Source: Salipiger pentaromativorans (GTDB lineage Bacteria > Pseudomonadota > Alphaproteobacteria > Rhodobacterales > Rhodobacteraceae). Taken from it: DNA of 64,000 nucleotides. Shown here one piece after another: positions 1 through 8,179 of this stretch. The translations under genes and the position numbers were made by a program. Numbering within the stretch: position 1 is the first letter of the stretch; each line of letters begins with the position of its first letter. Below the pieces are notes generated by a model, which was given only the letters and a program-made list of their open reading frames with translations, did not search any database and was not told the origin of the DNA. The stretch is taken from assembly GCF_024721115.1 (NCBI RefSeq), contig NZ_JAMDHK010000011.1:63055-127054 (forward strand). The letters are read 5' to 3'.

Positions 1-90
1 GCGATTGTCTTCATGGTGCTGGGGCTCAATCTTCTGGGCGACGGGCTGCGCGACCGGTTCGATCCGAAGCTGCGGAGCCTGCGCGCATGA
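1..90 (+). CDS. Peptide ABC transporter permease, C-terminal fragment
   Basis: Only the last 29 codons lie inside the window; the 5' part is cut off. The reading frame ends in LGDGLRDRFDPKL, the usual C-terminal signature of DppC/OppC-type inner-membrane permeases of dipeptide/oligopeptide importers. Its stop codon overlaps the start of the following ATPase gene (ATGA at 87-90), so the two are probably translationally coupled in one operon. The identification rests on this short tail plus the neighbouring double ATPase. Confidence 0.8.
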   Translation, partial: AIVFMVLGLNLLGDGLRDRFDPKLRSLRA

Positions 91-1748
91 GCGGGTCTGT
101 CGAGACGCAATCCTCCGGGGCGGCAAAGGCATTGCTGGAGATCGACCGGCTGTCTCTGAGCATTCATGGCAAACCCATCATGACGGATCTTTCGCTGAGC
201 ATCGCCCCCGGCGAGATCGTTGCGCTGACCGGCGAATCCGGATCGGGGAAATCCATGACGGCGCTGGCGGCGATGGGGCTTTTGCCCCATGCCGCGCGCT
301 GCACGGGGGCGCTGCGTCTCGATGGCACCGATCTTCTGGGGCTCTCCGAGGACAGGCTCTGCGGGATTCGCGGCCGCGAGATCGGGATGATCTTTCAGGA
401 GCCGATGACCGCGCTCAACCCGGTGATGCGGATCGGTGATCAGGTCGCGGAGACGATCCTCGTGCACCGCGCGATGGGCCGTGCCGCCGCCCGCGCCCGG
501 GCGGCGGAGGTGCTGGCGCGGGTCGGCTTGCCGCCAGAGCGGGTGCCGCCCGCGCGTTTTCCGCACGAGCTGTCGGGCGGGCAGCGGCAGCGTGTGGTCA
601 TCGCCATGGCCATCGCCCTGCGCCCGCGCCTGCTGATCGCCGACGAGCCGACGACGGCGCTGGATGTGACGACGCAGGCGCAGATCCTCGATCTGCTGCG
701 CGACCTGGTGCGCGCGGAGGGGATGGGGCTGATGATGATCACCCACGATCTGGCCGTGGTTTCGGAGATGGCCGACCGGATCGCGGTGATGCGGGGCGGG
801 GAGATCGTCGAGCAGGGCTCGACACGGGCGCTTTTCGCGCAGATGCGGCATCCCTATACGCGCCAGCTTTTCGACGCCTCGGGGCATCGCGCCGATCTGC
901 CTCAGGCGCGGGCCGGGGCGCCGCTGCTGCGCGTCGCCGAGGTCACCCGCAGCTATCCGGGGCCGCGGCGCGCGCTCTTCGCCCCGAGACCGGGGCTCAT
1001 CGCGGTGAACGGGGTGAGCTTCGACATCCGGCGCGGCGAGCGGGTCGGGCTGGTCGGGGAATCGGGCTGCGGCAAGTCCACGCTGGCGCGCGCCATCCTT
1101 GGGCTGGAGCCGGTGCAGGCCGGCGAGATCACGCTGGACGGGCAGCCGGTGCTCTCGCATGGCCGGCCGGATCCGGAGGTGCGCCGCCGTGTGCAGGTGG
1201 TGTTTCAGGATCCTTACGGGTCGTTCAACCCACGCCACAAGGTGGGCCGGCTTGTCTCCGAGCCCTTCCACCTGCTGCCGGACCCGCCCAGGGGCGCGGC
1301 GCGGGACAGGGCCATCGCCGAGGCGCTGACCGCCGTCGGGCTCGAGCCCGGCCATGCGGAGAGCTATATCCATGCCTTCTCGGGCGGGCAGCGGCAGCGC
1401 ATCGCCATCGCCCGGGCGCTGATCATCCGGCCCGAGCTGGTGATCTTCGACGAGGCGGTCTCGGCGCTGGACGTGCGGGTGCGGGCGCAGATCCTCGATC
1501 TAATCGCCGATCTGTCGCGGCAATACGGGCTCACCTATCTCTTCATTTCCCACGATCTGAGCGTGGTGCGCGGCATCACCGACCGGGTGCTTGTCATGCG
1601 CGCGGGCGAGATCGTCGAGCAGGGGCCGACCGAGGCCGTGTTTGACAAGCCCGGGCATTGGTATACCAAATCCTTGCTGGCTGCGGCGCCCATCCTGCCG
1701 CGGCTGTCGGGAGGAGGAGACAAGGATGCGGAACAGCCTGTGGCGTGA
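87..1748 (+). CDS. Dipeptide/oligopeptide ABC transporter, fused double ATPase
   Basis: This 553-aa protein holds two complete ABC ATPase domains, the arrangement of GsiA/YejF-type importers in which DppD- and DppF-like subunits are fused. The first half has Walker A GESGSGKS at about 49-56, signature LSGGQ at about 162 and Walker B LLIADEP at about 182. The second half has Walker A GESGCGKS at about 324, signature FSGGQ at about 431 and Walker B ending DEAVSALD, where DEPTSALD is usual. The oligopeptide-transporter C-terminal region (HPYTRQLF) follows the first domain. It should energise uptake of peptides or similar solutes with the upstream permease. The gene overlaps the next one by 23 nt, which suggests one operon with the aldehyde dehydrogenase. 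The exact substrate cannot be read from the sequence. Confidence 0.92.
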   Translation: MSGSVETQSSGAAKALLEIDRLSLSIHGKPIMTDLSLSIAPGEIVALTGESGSGKSMTALAAMGLLPHAARCTGALRLDGTDLLGLSEDRLCGIRGREIGMIFQEPMTALNPVMRIGDQVAETILVHRAMGRAAARARAAEVLARVGLPPERVPPARFPHELSGGQRQRVVIAMAIALRPRLLIADEPTTALDVTTQAQILDLLRDLVRAEGMGLMMITHDLAVVSEMADRIAVMRGGEIVEQGSTRALFAQMRHPYTRQLFDASGHRADLPQARAGAPLLRVAEVTRSYPGPRRALFAPRPGLIAVNGVSFDIRRGERVGLVGESGCGKSTLARAILGLEPVQAGEITLDGQPVLSHGRPDPEVRRRVQVVFQDPYGSFNPRHKVGRLVSEPFHLLPDPPRGAARDRAIAEALTAVGLEPGHAESYIHAFSGGQRQRIAIARALIIRPELVIFDEAVSALDVRVRAQILDLIADLSRQYGLTYLFISHDLSVVRGITDRVLVMRAGEIVEQGPTEAVFDKPGHWYTKSLLAAAPILPRLSGGGDKDAEQPVA

Positions 1749-3171
1749 CAGCGCCCGGATGCTGATCGGCGGCACATGGCGCGAGAGCGCCGCGACGCTG
1801 CCATTGGTCAATCCATCGACGGGAGAGGAGATCGGGCGCATCGCGCGCGGCACGGCGGCGGATATCGACGCCGCCGTGGGCGCCGCGCAGGCGGCGCTTG
1901 CGGGCGAGTGGGGCCGGAAGACGGCGCTGGAGCGCGGGCGGCTGCTGACGCGGCTTTCGGCGCTGGTGCTGGAGCAGGTCGATTTGCTGGCCGAGCTCGA
2001 GGCGATGGATGTGGGCAAGCCGCTGTCGCAGGCCCGCGCCGATGCGCTGGCGCTGGCGCGCTATTGCGAGTTCTACGGCGGCGCGGCGGACAAGGTGCAT
2101 GGCGCCACCATCCCCTATCTCGACGGCTACACCGTCTACACGCTGCGCGAACCGCATGGGGTGACCGGCCATATCGTGCCCTGGAATTACCCGATGCAGA
2201 TCATCGGGCGTTCGGTCGGCGCCGCGCTGGCCATGGGCAATGCCTGCGTGCTGAAACCGGCGGAGGATGCCTGCCTGACGGCGCTGGCCTTTGCCGAACT
2301 GGCGCAGGAGGCGGGGCTGCCCGACGGCGCGCTGAACGTGGTGCCGGGGCTGGGCGCCGAGGCGGGCGCGGCGCTCGCGGGCCATCCCGGCATCCAGCAT
2401 GTGAGCTTTACCGGCTCGGTCTGCACCGGCGCCGCCGTGCAGCAGGCGGCGGGGGCCAATGTGGTGCCGGTGACGCTGGAGCTGGGGGGCAAGTCGCCGC
2501 AGATCGTGTTCGCCGATGCCGATCTGGACGAGGCGCTGCCGTTTCTGGTGAACGCGGGGTTGCAGAACGCGGGGCAGACCTGTTCGGCCTCGTCCCGGAT
2601 TCTGGTGCAGATGCCGCTGCTGGAAGAGGTCTGCCGCCGCATGGCCGAGGCTTATGCCGCCAAACTGGTCGGCCCGGCGATGGCGGATTACGACGTGGGG
2701 CCACTGATCAGCGCGGTGCAGAAGACCCGCGTCGAGGGGTTTCTGGCGCAGGGCGCCGACCTGCCGCTGCTGGCGCGGGCGCGGCTGGCGCCGGATCTGC
2801 CGGAGGGCGGCAACTACGTGCAGCCGAGCCTCTTCGGCCCGGTGCCGCCCGACCATGTGCTGGCGCGGGACGAGGTCTTTGGCCCGGTGCAGGTCATCAT
2901 CCCCTTCACCGACGAGGAGGAGGCTCTGCGCATCGCCAACGGCACCGATTACGGGCTGGTGGCCAGCGTCTGGACCCGCGACGGGGCGCGTCAGATGCGG
3001 CTGGCGAAGAAACTGCGGGCGGGGCAGGTGTTTCTGAACAATTACGGCGCCGGGGGCGGGGTGGAGCTGCCCTTTGGCGGGGTCGGAAAATCCGGGCACG
3101 GGCGCGAGAAGGGCTTTGAGGCGCTTTACGGGTTTTCGGTGCTGAAGACGGTGGCGGCGCGGCACGGCTGA
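1726..3171 (+). CDS. NAD(P)-dependent aldehyde dehydrogenase
   Basis: A 481-aa soluble enzyme of the aldehyde dehydrogenase superfamily, oxidising an aldehyde to a carboxylate with NAD(P)+. Visible motifs are VPWNYP at about 151-156, the general-base glutamate in LELGGKSP (about E252) and the catalytic cysteine in NAGQTCSAS (about C286). The overall pattern is nearest to betaine-aldehyde/aminobutyraldehyde dehydrogenases, but the substrate is an inference. I chose the ATG at 1726 because a GGAGGAG ribosome binding site lies just upstream and the domain begins there; the frame is open further upstream but that part reads as transporter sequence in another frame. It overlaps the ATPase gene and precedes an SDR gene and a peptidase gene on the same strand, so it probably oxidises an aldehyde released from the imported solute. 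Confidence 0.93.
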   Translation: MRNSLWRDSARMLIGGTWRESAATLPLVNPSTGEEIGRIARGTAADIDAAVGAAQAALAGEWGRKTALERGRLLTRLSALVLEQVDLLAELEAMDVGKPLSQARADALALARYCEFYGGAADKVHGATIPYLDGYTVYTLREPHGVTGHIVPWNYPMQIIGRSVGAALAMGNACVLKPAEDACLTALAFAELAQEAGLPDGALNVVPGLGAEAGAALAGHPGIQHVSFTGSVCTGAAVQQAAGANVVPVTLELGGKSPQIVFADADLDEALPFLVNAGLQNAGQTCSASSRILVQMPLLEEVCRRMAEAYAAKLVGPAMADYDVGPLISAVQKTRVEGFLAQGADLPLLARARLAPDLPEGGNYVQPSLFGPVPPDHVLARDEVFGPVQVIIPFTDEEEALRIANGTDYGLVASVWTRDGARQMRLAKKLRAGQVFLNNYGAGGGVELPFGGVGKSGHGREKGFEALYGFSVLKTVAARHG

Positions 3172-3198
3172 CGCGGTGTGAGACGGGAGGAGAGGATT

Positions 3199-3939
3199 AT
3201 GAGATTGCAGGGAAAATGCGCCATCGTGACGGGCGCCGGATCGGGCTTTGGCGAGGGCATCGCCATGCGCTTTGCCGCCGAGGGCGCTCGGGTCATGCTG
3301 GCCGATATCAACATGGAGGGCGCCGAACGGGTGGCAGCCGCCTGTGGCGGCATCGCGCAGCAGGTCGATGTCGCCGACGGGGCGAGCGTGGCCGAGATGG
3401 TGGACCGGGCGCTGAGCGAGATGGGCCAGATCGACATTCTGGTCAACAATGCCGGGATCACCCATCTGCCCGCGCCCATGGAAGAGGTGAGCGAGGCGGA
3501 TTTCGACCGAGTCTTCGCGGTGAACTGCAAATCGGTCTATCTGACCGCAAAGGCGCTGGTGGGGCATATGAAGGCGCGCGGCTCCGGCACGATCCTGAAC
3601 ATCGCTTCCACGGCGGGGGTGTCGCCGCGTCCGCGCCTCAATTGGTACAACGCTTCCAAGGGCTGGATGAACACGGCCACCAAGGCGATGGCAGTGGAGC
3701 TGGCGCCCGCAGGCGTGCGGGTCAATGCGCTGAACCCGGTGGCGGGGGATACGCCGCTGCTCGCGAGCTTCATGGGGGAGGACACGCCGGAGATGCGGGC
3801 GAAGTTTCTGGCGACGATCCCGCTGGGGCGGTTCTCGACACCGGAGGATCTGGCGAATGCGGCTCTGTATCTTTGTTCCGACGAGGCCGCGATGGTGACC
3901 GGGGTCTGCATGGAGGTGGATGGCGGGCGCTGTATCTGA
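3199..3939 (+). CDS. SDR-family NAD(P)-dependent oxidoreductase
   Basis: A 246-aa classical short-chain dehydrogenase/reductase. It shows the cofactor motif TGAGSGFG at 11-18, NNAG at 83-86, the catalytic serine at about 137, and Y150-x3-K154 in YNASK. The C-terminal GxxMEVDGG motif is typical of FabG-like enzymes. ATG 3199 is chosen because GGGAGGAGAGG precedes it at good spacing; the frame extends only seven codons further upstream. It lies 27 nt after the aldehyde dehydrogenase and probably shares its mRNA. Likely role: oxidation or reduction of a hydroxyl/keto intermediate in the same catabolic pathway; the substrate is unknown. Confidence 0.92.
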   Translation: MRLQGKCAIVTGAGSGFGEGIAMRFAAEGARVMLADINMEGAERVAAACGGIAQQVDVADGASVAEMVDRALSEMGQIDILVNNAGITHLPAPMEEVSEADFDRVFAVNCKSVYLTAKALVGHMKARGSGTILNIASTAGVSPRPRLNWYNASKGWMNTATKAMAVELAPAGVRVNALNPVAGDTPLLASFMGEDTPEMRAKFLATIPLGRFSTPEDLANAALYLCSDEAAMVTGVCMEVDGGRCI

Positions 3940-4053
3940 GCGCGCGCGATTTGGCACGGGCGTGCCGTGCGTATTTGGAAAGAGAAGAAGGGCAAGGGCT
4001 TGCGCCTTGACGGCGGGCGTCGGACAACTGCGGAAAGCCTGAGGAGGAGTGCC

Positions 4054-5058
4054 ATGCGGCCCGGAGCCCGGAACCTGATCACAGATGTGCCCGGCCTGCG
4101 GGTCGGCAATGCCGAGGATGCGGCGCTGAAATCCGGCGTCAGCGTGGTGACGGCGGAGACGCCGTTCGTGGCTTCGGTGGCGGTGATGGGCGGGGCGCCG
4201 GGCACGCGCGAGACCGATCTTCTGGCCCCCGACAAGACCGCGCCGGGGGTGGATGCGCTGGTGCTCTCGGGCGGCAGCGCCTTCGGGCTGGCGGCGGCGC
4301 AGGGGGTGATGGATGCGCTGCACGAGGCCGGGCGCGGGTTCGAGGTGCTGTCGGCGCGGGTGCCCATCGTGCCGGCGGCGATCCTTTTCGACTTGCTCAA
4401 CGGCGGCGACAAGGCATGGCGCGAGAATCCCTATCCGGCACTGGGCCGCGCCGCATTGGCGGCGGCGGGCGAGGCGTTTGCGCTGGGCAGCATCGGCGCG
4501 GGCTGCGGGGCGCAGACGGCGATGCACAAGGGCGGGCTCGGCTCGGCGAGTCTGGTGCTGGAGGACGGCATCACCGTGGCGGCGCTGGTGGCGGTCAATC
4601 CGATGGGCAGCGTGACCACGCCCTCGGGGCGGTATTTCTGGGCGGCGCCCTATGAGATCGGCGCGGAGTTCGGCGGGCTGGGGAGCGACCCTGCGGGTTT
4701 TGCCGCCCTGCCGGAAAGCCGCAAGCTCTCGGCCATGGCGGGGATCGGCAATACCACGATCGCGGTGGTGGCCACCGATGCGGCGCTCGACAAGGCGCAG
4801 TGCCACCGCATGGCGGTGGCGGCGCATGACGGGATCGGGCGGGCCATCGTGCCGGCGCATTCGCCGATGGACGGGGATCTGGTCTTTGCCGCCGCCACGG
4901 GCGGGCAGGCGCTGGTGGCGCCTGCGATGCAGCTTGCCGCCATCGGCCACGCGGCAAGCGTCTGTCTGGCGCGGGCCATCGCGCGGGCGGTCTGGGAGGC
5001 GGCGCCGGCGCCGGGCGATACGTTGCCGACGCTGCGCGAGGAGCTGGGGCGCGGGTGA
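4054..5058 (+). CDS. P1-family peptidase (DmpA/NylC-like N-terminal nucleophile hydrolase)
   Basis: A 334-aa protein of the DmpA/BapA/NylC family (MEROPS S58, P1 fold), which self-cleaves into two chains and exposes an N-terminal nucleophile. The N-terminal part has the family's ITDVPGLRVGNAED opening and the GGSAFGL motif. The GIGNTTIAVVATDA block resembles the NylC-type cleavage site, which would put the processing bond between Asn233 and Thr234, making Thr234 the nucleophile (inferred from the family). Relatives cleave N-terminal beta-amino-acid or D-residue peptides, or 6-aminohexanoate oligomers. The ATG at 4054 has GAGGAGG upstream. It closes the importer/ALDH/SDR cluster, consistent with hydrolysing an imported peptide or amide. 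I see no signal peptide, so it is probably cytoplasmic. Confidence 0.88.
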   Translation: MRPGARNLITDVPGLRVGNAEDAALKSGVSVVTAETPFVASVAVMGGAPGTRETDLLAPDKTAPGVDALVLSGGSAFGLAAAQGVMDALHEAGRGFEVLSARVPIVPAAILFDLLNGGDKAWRENPYPALGRAALAAAGEAFALGSIGAGCGAQTAMHKGGLGSASLVLEDGITVAALVAVNPMGSVTTPSGRYFWAAPYEIGAEFGGLGSDPAGFAALPESRKLSAMAGIGNTTIAVVATDAALDKAQCHRMAVAAHDGIGRAIVPAHSPMDGDLVFAAATGGQALVAPAMQLAAIGHAASVCLARAIARAVWEAAPAPGDTLPTLREELGRG

Positions 5059-5104
5059 GCCCGAGGCCGGGCACCGCATGCGCCGGGCCTGGCCCGCGAC
5101 CGCG

Positions 5105-5896
5105 CTAGCGTAGGATCGGCGGGCTGTCCGGGTCGGAGCCCGGGGCGATGCGTTCCACCCGCTCGGGCTCCTGGAGTTCCGGCAGATCGAAGCGCAGGCC
5201 CACGCGGGTCAGGCTGGCCGCCAGCGGATCGCTGTCGCGGATGAACAGCACGTCGAGCGCGCCCGCCTCGATGCCGGAAAACACCAGCGCCTCGTTCACC
5301 GCGCGGGCCAGCGCGTCCTCGGCGCCGGGGACCGTGCCCGCGAAGGCCAGAAGGTGACTGCGGGTGTTGTCGGAATAGGCGACCCCCGCCAGCCAGGCGC
5401 AGCGCGCGAAACCGGCGGCGGTGGCGAGCTTGGTGTCGAGCGCCGTGACCAGCACCTCGGGCAGCCCCGCCGGGGCGGTGACCTCTTCGATATGCGCCTC
5501 GGTTTCCTGCGGCCCGTGGCCCAGCGTCTCGGCCAGCCAGTCCACCGCCTGCGCCGGCAGCAGGATCGAGGAGGGCGCGACCTCGATATTCACCGCAAGC
5601 CCGATCCCCTGCCCGGCGAGCATCGACGCCACCGCACGGCCCGACAGCGCCGCATAGGGCGCGGCCTTGCCCACGAATTGCGACAGCCGCTCTTCGCGGT
5701 CGAAGACCAGCACAAAGCTGGCGTCGGCCAGTTCGAAGAGCTCGGGCTCGATCCGGTCGCCTTCGGCCTCGCGGGTGAGCAGCAGGAACAGCTCGGAATC
5801 GGCGAGCCGTTCGTAAAAGCGCAGCCGGGCGGCATCGTCCTGCGGCGCGGCCTCCATGGCGGCATGGGCCAGATCGAGCGGGGTGTCTTCGGTCAT
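5105..5896 (-). CDS. SseB-family protein
   Basis: A 263-aa acidic protein beginning MTEDTPLDLAHAAMEAAP. The N-terminal half has the SseB-type pattern (FYERLADSELFLLL, then LFVFDREERLSQFVG, then YAALSGRAVASML). The family was named after a Salmonella SPI-2 protein, but most bacterial members are cytoplasmic and of unknown role; nothing here points to type III secretion. The start codon overlaps the stop of the upstream UDG-like gene (ATGA, 5893-5896), implying translational coupling. The C-terminal half matches nothing I recognise. Confidence 0.8.
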   Translation of the reverse strand: MTEDTPLDLAHAAMEAAPQDDAARLRFYERLADSELFLLLTREAEGDRIEPELFELADASFVLVFDREERLSQFVGKAAPYAALSGRAVASMLAGQGIGLAVNIEVAPSSILLPAQAVDWLAETLGHGPQETEAHIEEVTAPAGLPEVLVTALDTKLATAAGFARCAWLAGVAYSDNTRSHLLAFAGTVPGAEDALARAVNEALVFSGIEAGALDVLFIRDSDPLAASLTRVGLRFDLPELQEPERVERIAPGSDPDSPPILR

Positions 5897-6489
5897 TCCA
5901 GTTCCTCGCGGACGCGGGTGCGCAGGACGGGCAGCAGCTCGTCCTCGAACCACGGGTTGCGTTTCAGCCATGCCGTATTGCGCCAGGACGGATGGGGCAA
6001 GGGGATTGCGTCCGGCAGGAAGTCGCGCCAGCGCCGGACCGTCTCGGTGACGCCGGTCCTGACCCCCAGGTGATAGCGCTGCGCATAGCCGCCGACATAG
6101 ATCCGCAGCCGGACCTCTCCCAGCGCCGCGAAAAGCGCGTCGTGCCAGGTGTCGCGGCAGATCGGCGGCGGCGGCAGATCGGCGCCCCTTGCGTCGTAGC
6201 CGGGGAAGCAGAAGGCCATGGGGATGATGGCCACGCGGCTCTTGTCCCAGAAGGCGGTCTCGTCGATCCCCAGCCAGTCGCGCAGGCGGGTGCCGGAGGG
6301 ATCGTCGAAGGGGCGTCCGCGCTCGTGCACCTTCAGCCCCGGGGCCTGACCGGCGACCAGCAGCCGCGCGCCGGGGGCGAACCAGACCACCGGGCGCGGT
6401 GCGTGGCGGGTGGCCGTGGCGGCGAAGCGGTCGGCGCAGAGGCGGCAGGCAGAGAGCCGGGCGGAGAGATCGGCAAGCGTTTCGGTCAT
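5893..6489 (-). CDS. Uracil-DNA glycosylase superfamily protein
   Basis: A 198-aa protein with the UDG-fold motifs VAGQAPG at about 45-51, followed by HERGRPFDDPSG, and LPHPSWRN at about 164-171, corresponding to the two active-site loops of family 4/5-like glycosylases. Cysteines 15 and 18 (CRLC), 94 and 111 could ligate a 4Fe-4S cluster as in family 4 enzymes; this is inferred from their spacing. The likely role is removal of uracil or a related damaged base, though some members of this COG1573-type group have no proven glycosylase activity. It forms a two-gene unit with the SseB-like gene and is divergent from the ArsR gene at 6597. Confidence 0.82.
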   Translation of the reverse strand: MTETLADLSARLSACRLCADRFAATATRHAPRPVVWFAPGARLLVAGQAPGLKVHERGRPFDDPSGTRLRDWLGIDETAFWDKSRVAIIPMAFCFPGYDARGADLPPPPICRDTWHDALFAALGEVRLRIYVGGYAQRYHLGVRTGVTETVRRWRDFLPDAIPLPHPSWRNTAWLKRNPWFEDELLPVLRTRVREELE

Positions 6490-6536
6490 GTCCCGACAGG
6501 TAAGCGCGCAGGGGCCGGGGGGCCAGAGGGAAGATC

Positions 6537-6590
6537 ATTTCGAGATTTGTCGAAATAAAACTTGCGCCAGAGAATTATTTCGATAATTCT
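6537..6590 (+). promoter_or_regulatory. Double palindrome, probable ArsR-type operator
   Basis: Two inverted repeats stand in the short AT-rich gap between the divergent UDG-like and ArsR genes. The first is ATTTCGA (6537-6543) with TCGAAAT (6550-6556), spacer 6 nt. The second is AGAATTAT (6571-6578) with ATAATTCT (6583-6590), spacer 4 nt. Their centres are 34 bp apart, about three helical turns. The second ends only 6 nt before the ArsR ATG. Such AT-rich palindromes are typical of autorepressing ArsR-family regulators; binding is inferred. Confidence 0.65.
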
Positions 6591-6596
6591 AGAAAT

Positions 6597-6947
6597 ATGA
6601 AACACGACTCGTCCTCCGATCCGTCTCCCGACATGGCGCTTGAAATCGCCGCGTCGAAATTCGCCGCGCTGGGCTCGGAACAGCGCCTGAACGTTCTCAA
6701 GACGCTGGTGCGCTCCGGTCCCGAGGGGCTGAGCATCGGCGAGCTGGGCAAGCGCACCGGGGTCACCGGGTCGACGCTGACCCATCACCTGCGGATTCTG
6801 ACGCAGGCGGATCTGGTGCGGCAAAGCCGTGCCGGACGCAGCATCATCTGTGCCGCGGCGGCCTATGAAGAGGTTCGGGCGCTGTCGGCATTCCTTCTCA
6901 CCAATTGCTGTGCGGATTGCGCGGCGGCGGAGCATGACCATGGCTGA
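6597..6947 (+). CDS. ArsR-family transcriptional regulator
   Basis: A 116-aa winged-helix regulator with the ArsR pattern KFAALGSEQRLNVLKTL, the recognition helix region GVTGSTLTHHLRIL, and the wing QSRAGRSIIC. The C-terminus carries NCCADC followed by AEHDHG, a plausible thiol/metal-sensing tail. It probably represses itself and the downstream permease through the palindromes at 6537-6590 until an inducer (arsenical, Cu/Zn or a thiol-reactive species) binds; the inducer is not known. No clear ribosome binding site precedes the ATG because the palindrome occupies that position, so translation may be leaderless or begin at the ATG at 6633. Confidence 0.88.
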   Translation: MKHDSSSDPSPDMALEIAASKFAALGSEQRLNVLKTLVRSGPEGLSIGELGKRTGVTGSTLTHHLRILTQADLVRQSRAGRSIICAAAAYEEVRALSAFLLTNCCADCAAAEHDHG

Positions 6948-7962
6948 TACCAGTACGCTTACAAACCGGTTGCCCCGGATCGACAAGGCCTGGGCGGCCA
7001 GCGCGGCGGTGCTCGCCGCGGTCGCGCTGATGGATACGGGCCAGGTCTGGCCCACCGCTAGCTTTGCGCTCGAGGCGCTCTGGCGCACCGCGCCCTTCAT
7101 CCTCTTCGCTGTGCTGGCGGTGGCCTATGTCAAGGCGGCGGGGGCCGAGACGCTGCTGTCGCGCGCCTTCGAGGGGCGCGAGACGCGGATGATCGTCTTC
7201 GCCGCGCTGCTGGGCGGGCTGTCGCCGTTCTGCTCCTGTCAGGTGATCCCCTTCATTGCCGCCCTGCTGGCGGTGGGGGCGCCGCTGAGTGCGGTCATGG
7301 CCTTCTGGCTGGCCTCGCCGCTGATGGATCCGGCGATGTTCCTGATCACCTCGGGCACGCTGGGCTGGGATTTCGCCGTGGGCAAGGCCGTTGCGGCGGT
7401 CGGGATCGGGCTGCTGGGCGGGGCGGGCACGATGCTGCTCAAAAGCACCCCCGTCTTTGCCGATCCGCTGCGCGCAAAGCCCAAGGTTGGCGGCTGCTGC
7501 GGCGTGCAAAAGCCCTTCCAGGGCAAACCCGTCTGGCGCTTCTGGCAGGACGGGGCGCGGCGCGAGGTGTTCCGCGACGAGGCGCTGACCAATCTGGTCT
7601 TTCTGCTGAAATGGCTGCTGCTGGCCTATCTGCTGGAATCGGTGATGCTGCGCTACATCCCGGCCGATGCCATCGCGAGCCTTCTGGGCGGCACCGGTCT
7701 CTGGCCGATCCTGCTGGGCGCCTTCGTGGGGGCGCCGGCCTATCTCAACGGCTATGCGGCGGTGCCGCTGGTCGATGCGCTGCTGGCGCAGGGTATGGCG
7801 CCGGGGGCCGCGATGAGCTTTGTCGTCGCCGGAGGCGTGAGCTGCATTCCCGCCGCCGTCGCGGTCTGGGCGCTGGTCAAGCCGCGGGTCTTTGCCGCCT
7901 ATCTCGGCTATGCTGTGCTGGGCGCGGTGATCGCCGGGCTGGTCTGGGGCGCCATCGCCTGA
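6940..7962 (+). CDS. ArsP/DUF318-type permease (SO_0444-like efflux protein)
   Basis: A 340-aa polytopic inner-membrane protein with about eight hydrophobic segments. The hallmark SPFCSCQVIPF, near residue 88, matches the PFCSC motif of the ArsP/DUF318 permeases, which export trivalent organoarsenicals or, in SO_0444-type members, Cu/Zn. A central loop contains GGCCG, another thiol pair. The ATG at 6940 is preferred because GGAG at 6929-6932 is 7 nt upstream; ATG 6934 is also possible. The gene overlaps the ArsR gene by 8 nt, making a two-gene regulator/efflux unit. The substrate cannot be decided between arsenicals and metals. Confidence 0.8.
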   Translation: MADTSTLTNRLPRIDKAWAASAAVLAAVALMDTGQVWPTASFALEALWRTAPFILFAVLAVAYVKAAGAETLLSRAFEGRETRMIVFAALLGGLSPFCSCQVIPFIAALLAVGAPLSAVMAFWLASPLMDPAMFLITSGTLGWDFAVGKAVAAVGIGLLGGAGTMLLKSTPVFADPLRAKPKVGGCCGVQKPFQGKPVWRFWQDGARREVFRDEALTNLVFLLKWLLLAYLLESVMLRYIPADAIASLLGGTGLWPILLGAFVGAPAYLNGYAAVPLVDALLAQGMAPGAAMSFVVAGGVSCIPAAVAVWALVKPRVFAAYLGYAVLGAVIAGLVWGAIA

Positions 7963-7982
7963 GCCGCCAGAAAACAGCCTTC

Positions 7983-8006
7983 GGCGGAGCCAGTTTCGGC
8001 TTCGCC
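7983..8006 (+). terminator. Hairpin after the permease gene
   Basis: GGCGGAGCC (7983-7991) pairs with GGCTTCGCC (7998-8006) with one mismatch, 21 nt after the permease stop. No T-run follows, so it is at best a weak or Rho-assisted terminator. Confidence 0.35.
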
Positions 8007-8071
8007 GCCGGGACCAAGACCCCCGGAGGGGCGCCCGGTTCCGGCATGGGCGCCGACATTTACGGCGACAA

Positions 8072-8101
8072 TTGTCCTTTGTTTCCAATTTGAGCCATAA
8101 T
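8072..8101 (+). promoter_or_regulatory. Possible sigma-70 promoter for the kpsT-like gene
   Basis: TTGTCC (8072-8077) and CATAAT (8096-8101) are separated by 18 nt in the AT-richer part of the gap upstream of the ATPase gene. The match is partial and based on visual inspection only. Confidence 0.35.
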
Positions 8102-8179
8102 ATCACCAGAATCCGCACCTAAGACATGCTTAATCAGCCTCCGTTACAAGCGGAGAGAACACGGGCCGGGGCAAGGTGG

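Noticed and set aside
1594-5079. A 1161-codon open frame on the minus strand
   Set aside because: Arg/His/Pro-rich shadow of the ABC ATPase, aldehyde dehydrogenase, SDR and peptidase genes, all of which show catalytic motifs on the plus strand.
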